A DNA stretch of 32,575 nucleotides from Nitrospirota bacterium (GTDB lineage Bacteria; Nitrospirota; Nitrospiria; Nitrospirales; Nitrospiraceae), in NCBI GenBank assembly GCA_030684575.1, contig JAUXVD010000010.1:1-32575 (forward strand), given 5' to 3'. Positions 9,169 through 15,927 of the stretch are shown here, piece after piece. Both the position numbers and the translations under genes were made by a program. The notes under the pieces were generated by a model. That model was not told the origin of the DNA, made no database searches, and worked only from the letters and a program-made list of their open reading frames with translations. Position 1 is the stretch's first letter. The number at the start of each line of letters is the position of its first letter.

Positions 9169-11508
9169 ATGAGGCTCGCCATGCCAGGCCCTGCGCACCG
9201 GTCCCTCTCCCCGACAAGGCTCCGCGTCTGTCTGTTGCTCTGCCTGGCTCTCCTGATCCCTACGATCACGACTCCGGCCTCCGCGCCGATCTCGCCTGCC
9301 GATGAGGCCATGACACAAGGCACGCAGGCCTTTCAGCGTGGCGCCTATGAAGACGCGCTACGCCAATGGAAAGAGGCTGCGCGGCAGTACGAACGTCAGG
9401 GCCAGGCCCATCAACAGAGCCAGGCCTTCGTGGCAGCATCTCGGGCGGCAGAATCCCTCGGCCAGACCAGGCAAGCCCTCCAACTCCTCGAACTCGCCTC
9501 GACCCTTGCGCAGAAGGAACCGGATATCTCCTGGCGCGCGACGGTGTTGGCGCAATTGGGACATAGTTATTTGACCGCACGGCAGCTGGATGCCGCCTCG
9601 ACACATTTGATCCAGGCCCATGCCCTCACCAGAGACCTGTCAGCGCCGGCGCTAAAGGCGTCTCTCCTGAACGATCTCGGCATCCTCCATGCCCTTCAGC
9701 ATCGTCCTGAGGAGGCCCTCGCCGCCTTTACGGAGACTACCAAGCTGGCCAAGCAGGCAGGGCTGCCCCTCGTCTCACTGCATGCCAGGCTGAATGCGGC
9801 ACGCACACAACTCCAGCTCGAACAACCAACGAACAGCCGTCTGCAGATCGATCAAGCCCTTGAACAGGTCGATGCCTTGCCGCCTTCCCGCGACAAGGCC
9901 ATCGCGTTCATGAATATCGGTCTTCTGTATCGTCGCCTGCTCCCTTCCCTCCCAGAGATCCGCACCCCGCTCCTCCTCCGGGCGGCAGGGGCGCTGCAGG
10001 AAGCGGCAAGTTTGGCCGAACAGCTGGGCGATGCGCGGATCCTGTCGTTTGCCCTCGGGCACCTCGGCCATCTGTATGAGTTGGAACAGCGGTTGGACGA
10101 AGCCCTCTCATTCACGAGGCGCGCAATCTTTTCCGCCCAATCGGTCGATGCACCGGAGTCGTTGTATCGCTGGCAATGGCAACTGGGGCGGCAGCTGGCT
10201 ACCACGGGACAACTCGACGAGGCGATCGCCGCCTATCGGCAGGCCACCGACACCTTGCACCCGATTCGCCAAGCCGTCGCCGGAGCTGCGGCAGATGCCT
10301 CCTGGTCGGATGAAAATCCGATACGGCCATTGTTTTTTGAGCTGGCAGATCTGCTGCTCCAGCGGGCCTCGCTGACCGAAGCCCAGCCTGCTGCTACAGA
10401 GGATCTCTTAGCGGCCCGCGATGCGATCGAGGCCCACAAGGCCGCCGAGTTGCGAGACTACTTCAAGGACGAATGCGTCGATGCGCTGCAGGCCAAACTC
10501 ACAAAGTTCGACCGCCTGGCGGCGAACACGGCCGTCATCTATCCCATTCTGTTCCCGACCAGACTGGAACTGCTGGTGAGCCTGCCCACAGGCCTCACCA
10601 GATTTGCCGTGCCGGTCGGGGCGGACATGCTCACGAAAGAGATCCGCCTCTTCCGCCGCACCGTCGAAAAACGCACGACGCGGGAATATCTTGCGCATGC
10701 CCAACAGCTCTACGACTGGCTGATTCGCCCGCTTGAGCCGGCATTGGCCCAACAACACATCGCCACCCTGGTCTTTGTCCCGGATAGCGCGCTCCGGACA
10801 ATTCCCATGGCCGCCCTGCACGACGGCACCACATTTCTCATCAACAAATTTGCGGTGGCCATGACGCCGGGACTCAACCTGACCGACCCCCGCCCGATCG
10901 ATCGCGAGCGGGTGAAGCTGCTTTCGAGCGGTCTCACGGCGTCGGTGCAGGGATTTCCTGCCTTGCCCTACGTCGCGGGAGAAATGAGCACGATTCATGA
11001 CCTCTACCGTGGCGACCAATTACTCAATCGTGACTTCCTCACCAGCAGACTGGAACACGAATTGCGAGATGGGCAGTATGGGATTCTTCATATCGCCACC
11101 CATGGACAGTTCTCCACCGATGCGAATCAGTCCTTCCTGCTCACCTTCGATGGGAAACTGACCATAAACCAACTGGATCGGCTCATCGGTCTATTCAGGT
11201 TTCGTCGAGAGCCGTTCGAACTGTTGACCCTCAGCGCCTGTCAAACGGGGATAGGAGACGATCGTGCGGCCTTGGGTCTCGCAGGTGTCGCGATCAAGGC
11301 CGGCGCCCGCAGCGCGTTGGCGACGCTGTGGTTCATCAACGATGAGGCTTCGTCCGAGCTGGTCACTGAGTTTTACAAGCAATTGCGCAACCCCACCCTG
11401 TCAAAGGCACAAGCATTGCAACTCGCACAGCAAAGGCTCTTGGCAGATCGGGTCTATGAGCACCCGGCCTACTGGTCGGCGTTCCTCTTGCTCAATAACT
11501 GGCTGTGA
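9169..11508 (+). CDS. Exported TPR-CHAT cysteine peptidase
   Basis: This 779-residue protein has a signal peptide (Arg-rich start, hydrophobic core about 20-38, probable cleavage at TPASA), a helical TPR solenoid (about 45-400) and a C-terminal CHAT domain (about 480-779). CHAT domains are caspase-like peptidases of clan CD. The predicted catalytic His is H645 in HIATHGQF (codon 11101-11103), and the Cys is C691 in LSACQTG (codon 11239-11241). Conserved VPDSALRTIPMAAL, GVAIKAGARSALATLW and HPAYWSAFLL segments are also present, so the active site looks intact. The start follows the tpsB stop by 2 bp with only a weak upstream AGG, suggesting translational coupling. The export signal places the protease outside the cytoplasm. 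Processing or control of the TpsA exoprotein is a reasonable hypothesis, but the sequence does not prove it. Confidence 0.92.
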   Translation: MRLAMPGPAHRSLSPTRLRVCLLLCLALLIPTITTPASAPISPADEAMTQGTQAFQRGAYEDALRQWKEAARQYERQGQAHQQSQAFVAASRAAESLGQTRQALQLLELASTLAQKEPDISWRATVLAQLGHSYLTARQLDAASTHLIQAHALTRDLSAPALKASLLNDLGILHALQHRPEEALAAFTETTKLAKQAGLPLVSLHARLNAARTQLQLEQPTNSRLQIDQALEQVDALPPSRDKAIAFMNIGLLYRRLLPSLPEIRTPLLLRAAGALQEAASLAEQLGDARILSFALGHLGHLYELEQRLDEALSFTRRAIFSAQSVDAPESLYRWQWQLGRQLATTGQLDEAIAAYRQATDTLHPIRQAVAGAAADASWSDENPIRPLFFELADLLLQRASLTEAQPAATEDLLAARDAIEAHKAAELRDYFKDECVDALQAKLTKFDRLAANTAVIYPILFPTRLELLVSLPTGLTRFAVPVGADMLTKEIRLFRRTVEKRTTREYLAHAQQLYDWLIRPLEPALAQQHIATLVFVPDSALRTIPMAALHDGTTFLINKFAVAMTPGLNLTDPRPIDRERVKLLSSGLTASVQGFPALPYVAGEMSTIHDLYRGDQLLNRDFLTSRLEHELRDGQYGILHIATHGQFSTDANQSFLLTFDGKLTINQLDRLIGLFRFRREPFELLTLSACQTGIGDDRAALGLAGVAIKAGARSALATLWFINDEASSELVTEFYKQLRNPTLSKAQALQLAQQRLLADRVYEHPAYWSAFLLLNNWL

Positions 11509-11574
11509 TTCACATGAGAGACATGGTAGAGTTCCGCCGAAGGCAGAGAGCTGTATGTTAGATGGGGGTCTCGT

Positions 11575-12336
11575 ATGAGAACATCCGCTATCATAAGCAA
11601 TGTGCTGGCCATCGTCCTCAGTTCGATCGCGTCAAGTGCAAGCGGAGGTGCCTGGCCTTTCGCCGACTCACTCCTCACCGCTCAAGCCGCCACAACCGAT
11701 GAACCGCCGTTGCCGATCTATACCCCTCCGAGCGAGACCATGCCTCGAGCGCGAGTCGGCGGGAGCTTGCGAGGGACGGACGGGAAGGATCCTGAGATCG
11801 TGGCCCTCGTGCCCGACCATGTCGGCTTGACGGTGAAACAATCCCCTTCCTTAAACTGGTTCCTTTCGAAGCCGACAACCCTGCCCATACGATTCACGCT
11901 CATCGACGCCAGATCGGTCAAACCATTGTATGAAGGCCCGATTCCCACACCGGGTCAGGCGGGGGTCCAATCACTGAATCTCAAGGATCTCGGATTGGTG
12001 CTCGAACCGGACGTGCAATATCGCTGGTATATCTCCGTCATTCGCAATTCGAACTCCCCGTCGCAGGATATCGTCGCCGGCGGGATCATCGAGCGCTGTG
12101 AATTCAGCGCCTGCCTGGTGGAAACGGCCGTCGACCTCACCTGTGACCGGCAAAGCGTCCTGCGGAATGCCGTGCGAGGCTTCTGGTACGACGCCATGTC
12201 CTGCCTCTGTGAGATGATCGACGCAAGTCCCTCAGACCAGATCCTCCGGAGGCAACGTGCCGCGCTACTCAAACAGATCGGTCTCCATGAGGTGGCAGAC
12301 TGGGATCTTCGTTCAGCTCAAGCCCCCATCCGCTAG
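11575..12336 (+). CDS. Exported DUF928-family protein
   Basis: This 253-residue protein has an N-terminal signal peptide ending near SSASGG or TAQAA. The rest follows the DUF928 pattern known mainly from cyanobacteria: RARVGGSLRG, then a VALVPD segment and GLTVKQSPSLNWFL. It continues with a beta-sandwich-like stretch (PIRFTLIDA, then PGQAGVQSLNLKDLGLVLEPDVQYRWYISV), an IVAGGIIERCEF segment, and a helical tail (FWYDAMSCLCEMIDA). Six cysteines lie in the last third, which is unusual. DUF928 has no assigned biochemical activity. In cyanobacterial genomes these genes commonly lie beside CHAT-TPR and TPS genes, and here the gene follows CHAT by 66 bp on the same strand. A periplasmic partner of the CHAT/TPS machinery is inferred. 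The family call is from remembered motif order, not a profile search. Confidence 0.8.
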   Translation: MRTSAIISNVLAIVLSSIASSASGGAWPFADSLLTAQAATTDEPPLPIYTPPSETMPRARVGGSLRGTDGKDPEIVALVPDHVGLTVKQSPSLNWFLSKPTTLPIRFTLIDARSVKPLYEGPIPTPGQAGVQSLNLKDLGLVLEPDVQYRWYISVIRNSNSPSQDIVAGGIIERCEFSACLVETAVDLTCDRQSVLRNAVRGFWYDAMSCLCEMIDASPSDQILRRQRAALLKQIGLHEVADWDLRSAQAPIR

Positions 12337-12421
12337 CCCCATCCTCATCACCCCGATATTTGGTTTCTCTCGTAGGTGTGGTTGAACCAGATCGACCACT
12401 ATCCGTCTCTTCGATCCGGTC

Positions 12422-12452
12422 AATCCAATTGGATTCAGCACAGAATCCTTTT
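12422..12452 (+). terminator. Overlapping palindrome and weak hairpin with T4 tract
   Basis: AATCCAATTGGATT (12422-12435) is a perfect 14-bp palindrome. Overlapping it, GGATTC (12431-12436) and GAATCC (12443-12448) form a 6-bp stem with a 6-nt loop, followed by TTTT. It lies about 90 nt after the DUF928 stop and could be a weak intrinsic terminator. The palindrome could also be an operator. The remainder of the 281-bp gap (12337-12617) shows nothing else recognisable. Confidence 0.3.
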
Positions 12453-12617
12453 CGATTCAGTCAAACCATTCATTCCTTCTCCAACAACCGCACAAGATCC
12501 ATTTCTCGGGTAAAACCATCAACAGTGATAGGAAATCTGCTCCACCCGTTCAGGCACATAGCTTGCTGGATAGGCATTGAACCAACGGCAATTCCAGCAA
12601 TGAAGGGAGGCGCAACG

Positions 12618-12806
12618 ATGACACCGGAGATCATTGTGTGGGCGCTCCTTGCCGGATTGGTCAGCCTCATCTGGGTCATCGCAGTGGGTATCCTTCGCGC
12701 CGACCATCACTCCCAGGACAACCAACAAACAGATGCTCAACCGGAGCATCGCAATGGAATGACGCTGCATGAACAGACCTCCCAACAACCAAAAGCCGCA
12801 GCCTAA
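12618..12806 (+). CDS. Small single-pass membrane protein
   Basis: This 62-residue protein starts at an ATG preceded by AGGGAGG with an 8-nt spacer. An in-frame extension to 12360 exists, but it has no comparable ribosome-binding site and its sequence looks non-coding, so the internal start is preferred. Residues about 4-27 (IIVWALLAGLVSLIWVIAVGIL) form one strong transmembrane helix. The short N-terminus suggests the soluble tail is cytoplasmic. That tail (about 34 residues) is Gln/His/Asn-rich and polar. No family is recognised. It overlaps the ribbon-helix-helix gene downstream by up to 38 bp if that gene starts at its first ATG. Confidence 0.55.
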   Translation: MTPEIIVWALLAGLVSLIWVIAVGILRADHHSQDNQQTDAQPEHRNGMTLHEQTSQQPKAAA

Positions 12807-13188
12807 TGCAGGAACCCCTCATGCTGACTCTCCCTCTAATGGCATGAAACCAGCTCGACTATCCGTCACTCCTTCTCCTCTCAATGGAATCCACCAATCG
12901 CTCAGACCCACTCCCCATTCGGAGAAGCAGCGAGTCACCATCTCCATTCCCACCCCCCTCATTGAGCGTCTCAGAAATGCGGTGTATTGGACAGGACATA
13001 GCCCTCTTGTGGCCCTCGTGGCTCAGGCCATCGAAGACATTGTGGCCCAGATGGAGGAAGTGAATGGAGGAGCCTTTCCCCAACGTGTTGCCCCTCTGAA
13101 AGTAGGACGGCGACAAGGACAACGCTCCCCTCTCCGCCACGCCACGGACCACAGGTCCACATCGGCATTCCCTGACAGGTCGGAGTGA
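12769..13188 (+). CDS. Ribbon-helix-helix-like DNA-binding protein
   Basis: This 139-residue protein has a low-complexity Pro/Asn/Ser-rich N-terminus (about 1-50). Next comes an RHH-type core: RVTISIPTPLIERLRNAVYW as strand plus helix 1 (55-74), then a turn at TGHS, then LVALVAQAIEDIVAQMEE as helix 2 (80-97). A basic tail follows (APLKVGRRQGQR). RHH proteins bind DNA as dimers through the paired strands, so an autoregulator, antitoxin-like or plasmid-partition-like role is possible. No toxin-like gene adjoins it. The first ATG overlaps the small membrane-protein gene and has no good ribosome-binding site. ATG 12844 (residue 26) is an alternative start that keeps the whole RHH domain. Function beyond DNA binding is unknown. 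Confidence 0.6.
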   Translation: MNRPPNNQKPQPNAGTPHADSPSNGMKPARLSVTPSPLNGIHQSLRPTPHSEKQRVTISIPTPLIERLRNAVYWTGHSPLVALVAQAIEDIVAQMEEVNGGAFPQRVAPLKVGRRQGQRSPLRHATDHRSTSAFPDRSE

Positions 13189-13415
13189 TGAATCGAACCG
13201 GCTTGAGGACGCGATGAAGATAGACGAGCATGTCGAGAGCTCGAACCGAGGCACAACCACCACACTCACGCAGGATGCGCAATGGTTGAAGCATTGGGAC
13301 CTGGACGACAGGCATGGAGGGCAGTTATCGCGATCGTATTTTGTTTATACTGGACAGAACGCGCAACCGCGCGATGACTCCGACCACTCGAACCGCTATG
13401 GTCACTGAGGCCTCA

Positions 13416-14981
13416 ATGGTCACTGGAGCAAGTCACCATTCCGTGCTCGTCGTGGAAGATAACCAGGATCTCGTGATCGGGCTGCGGGATCTCTTGCTCC
13501 ACGATGGCTACGACGTCACCGTCGCCGGCACCGTCGCCGGTGCCATTGAACTCGTTCGCACCCATCGTTTCAATGCCATCCTCCTGGACTTAGGCCTGCC
13601 GGACGGCGATGGGATCGAGGTCCTCAAAGAAACGCAACGACTGGACCCCTCTCTCCCTGTCGTGATCGTGACCGCCCATATCTCGCCGGACCGCACCGTG
13701 GGATCCCTGACAGAGGGGGCGTTCGCCTATCTGACAAAGCCCTATCATCGAGAAGAGCTCAGACAAACATTGCAGCGTGCGATCGGAGTCAAGGAACTCC
13801 GCGTACAGGCCGAGCTGGCGGCACATCTGCTCCACGAAAGCGAATCCCGTTTCCGTTCGCTGGTCGAGTCGGCCACCGATGCGATCGTGGTCGCCGATAG
13901 TTGCGGACATATCCTCTCCTGGAATCGTTCTGCGGCGGCGCTCTTCGGCTATTCCAGCAACGACGCGATCGGCAAACCCCTGACCCTCCTCATGCCGGAA
14001 CGGTACCGTTCCGCTCACGAACAGGGTCTCGCTCGCATGGAATCCACGGGAACGAGCCGCGTAATCGGGTCCGTCGTGGAATTGCACGGACTGAGGAAGA
14101 ATGGCGCCGAATTCCCCATCGAGCTCTCCCTGGCGACCTGGAACACGACGGCCGGAAAATTCTACAGTGGCATCATTCGGGATATTTCTTCGCGAAAGAC
14201 GACCGAGGACGCACTGCGCCGGAGCGATCAAATTCTACGAGAAGTGGCGAACAACACCACCGCCGTGATCTACGTCAAATACTCGGACGGCCGGTATCTC
14301 ATGGTCAATCGCCGGTTTGAGAAGATCTTCAACCTGACCACCGAGCAGATCGTCGGCCATACCGATCACGAGATCTTCCCCTCACACATTGCGGACAAGT
14401 TTCGCACCAACGATCTCGTCGTGCTGGAGCAGAGACGCACGGTCGAGTATGAAGAAGAGGCGCCACATTCGGATGGAGCGCACACCTATCTCTCCATCAA
14501 ATTCCCGCTGTGCGATCACAACGGCACAGTCTACGCGGTCTGCGGTATCTCGACCGACATTACCGAGCGCAAACAGATCGAAACCGCCCTCCGCACCCGT
14601 GAAGAGCAACTCCGCCTGGCCCTGATCTCGACAGAAGTGGGCGGCTGGTCCTGGGACTGCCACACCGGACGAATCTATTGGTCGAAACAAGTCGACGACA
14701 TGCTTGGCATCTCAGAGGTCTTACGACCGCATAGCCAGGAGGAGTGGTTTGCGCTGATGTACCAGGATGATCGGCAGACAGCCGCCCACGCGATGCGTCG
14801 CGCCATGGAACAGCCCGGCATAGAGGCGCTGTTTGAGCATCGAATCATGCGAAAGGACGGCAGCCTCCGGTGGTTCGTCTGGACCGGTCAAATCATTCGA
14901 GACCGTAAGGGGAACGCCGTGCATATGTTAGGGATGGTCCGTACCAGGATGCCCGAGCAGGATCATGAAAATATCCGCTGA
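13416..14981 (+). CDS. Response regulator with REC-PAS-PAS-PAS architecture
   Basis: The preferred start is ATG 13416, which has GAGG 5 nt upstream. In-frame ATGs at 13314, 13374 and 13398 lack such a site, and a TATACT-like -10 box at 13346-13351 would lie inside the longest version. The 521-residue protein has an N-terminal receiver with phospho-acceptor D58 (ILLDLGLPDGDG), T86 and K108 (LTKP). Three PAS domains follow (about 145-260, 265-390, 395-515), ending in typical SGIIRDIS, VCGISTDITERKQ and HMLGMVRTR strands. It has no kinase, GGDEF, EAL or DNA-binding output, so it probably acts as a phosphorylation-gated sensory adaptor for the adjacent kinase. Its 3' end overlaps the next gene by 17 bp, implying an operon. 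Confidence 0.85.
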   Translation: MVTGASHHSVLVVEDNQDLVIGLRDLLLHDGYDVTVAGTVAGAIELVRTHRFNAILLDLGLPDGDGIEVLKETQRLDPSLPVVIVTAHISPDRTVGSLTEGAFAYLTKPYHREELRQTLQRAIGVKELRVQAELAAHLLHESESRFRSLVESATDAIVVADSCGHILSWNRSAAALFGYSSNDAIGKPLTLLMPERYRSAHEQGLARMESTGTSRVIGSVVELHGLRKNGAEFPIELSLATWNTTAGKFYSGIIRDISSRKTTEDALRRSDQILREVANNTTAVIYVKYSDGRYLMVNRRFEKIFNLTTEQIVGHTDHEIFPSHIADKFRTNDLVVLEQRRTVEYEEEAPHSDGAHTYLSIKFPLCDHNGTVYAVCGISTDITERKQIETALRTREEQLRLALISTEVGGWSWDCHTGRIYWSKQVDDMLGISEVLRPHSQEEWFALMYQDDRQTAAHAMRRAMEQPGIEALFEHRIMRKDGSLRWFVWTGQIIRDRKGNAVHMLGMVRTRMPEQDHENIR

Positions 14982-15927
14982 AAGAAATCTCAACACATGG
15001 CGCTTCTCAGCCACCTGGGCAGTAGCGAGACTCGTCTTATTACTCAGCCTCTCTGCCCTGTTCATATCCGAATCCATCGCCGCAGACATCGCCATTCTGC
15101 AGTCATCCGACATCGCCGCCTACCGAGAAGCCGTGACCGCCTTGAAGGCCACGGGCCCGATTGGTGCGATCTATACCGAATACGATGTGCAGGGCGACCT
15201 GGAGCTTGGGAAAAAACTTGCGCGCAAACTGCGGGCCTCCAACGCCTCACTAGTCGTCGCCGTGGGACTCAAGGCCGCAGTAGCGGCCAAGCTGGAAATT
15301 CCGGATATCCCGATTGTCTATATGATGATCCTCAACCCGTTAGGGCATCAACTCACCGCCGCAAACATGACTGGCACACTCCTCGAGATTCCCGCCGATC
15401 GCCAGCTGAAGATCATACGAACTTTTCTGCCGACCCTTCGCAAGCTGGGGACGCTGTACAATCCCGCCAAATCCTCCTTACAGGTGAAGGAGGCCATGAG
15501 GCAAGCCACCCTCTTAGACTTTCAGTTGAAGGGGTTTCCCGTGGAGAGTGAAAAGGACGTCCCCCAGCAATTGCGTACCTTGCTTGGGGATATCGATGCC
15601 CTCTGGCTCATGCCGGATTCCACGGTGCTCACGAACGAGTCCGTCCGATTCATCCTTGAATCCTCGCTCGCGAATCAGACGCCCGTCATCGGATTCTCGC
15701 CGGAGTTCACACGTCTGGGAGCACTACTTAGCCTATCCGTCAACTATGGGGATGTCGGCCGGGAGACGAGCCTGCTCGTGAAGCGCATTCTCAACGGAGA
15801 ACGGTTGCTGCCGCTGCACCCCGTGCCGATCGAACGAGTCAAGATCACCGTCAATCTCAAGACCGCACGATTCCTGGGCATCACGTTTTCGAAGGAGCTG
15901 ACGAGTCTCATCGATGAAACGTATTAA
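14965..15927 (+). CDS. Periplasmic ABC_sub_bind (PF04392-type) substrate-binding protein
   Basis: This 320-residue protein has a signal peptide (Lys/Arg start, hydrophobic core about 20-36, cleavage near SIAA-D). The mature part has the two-lobed ABC_sub_bind fold: DIAILQSSDIAAYREAV, VVAVGLKAAVAA, PIVYMMILNP, GTLLEIPADRQL, KLGTLYNPAKSS, DALWLMPDSTVL, TPVIGFSPEF and the C-terminal KTARFLGITF motif. Family members bind small molecules such as amino acids for ABC importers. Here no permease or ATPase gene adjoins it. It overlaps the upstream REC-PAS gene by 17 bp and the downstream histidine kinase gene by 14 bp. The most economical inference is a periplasmic ligand sensor feeding the kinase. 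The ligand cannot be deduced. Confidence 0.88.
   Translation: MKISAERNLNTWRFSATWAVARLVLLLSLSALFISESIAADIAILQSSDIAAYREAVTALKATGPIGAIYTEYDVQGDLELGKKLARKLRASNASLVVAVGLKAAVAAKLEIPDIPIVYMMILNPLGHQLTAANMTGTLLEIPADRQLKIIRTFLPTLRKLGTLYNPAKSSLQVKEAMRQATLLDFQLKGFPVESEKDVPQQLRTLLGDIDALWLMPDSTVLTNESVRFILESSLANQTPVIGFSPEFTRLGALLSLSVNYGDVGRETSLLVKRILNGERLLPLHPVPIERVKITVNLKTARFLGITFSKELTSLIDETY

Noticed and set aside
13214-13408. 64-codon + strand ORF before the REC-PAS gene, with GAGGA upstream of its ATG
   Set aside because: The start signal is reasonable but the polar product matches nothing, and it runs across a TATACT-like promoter box. It could be a leader peptide, but support is too thin to call.
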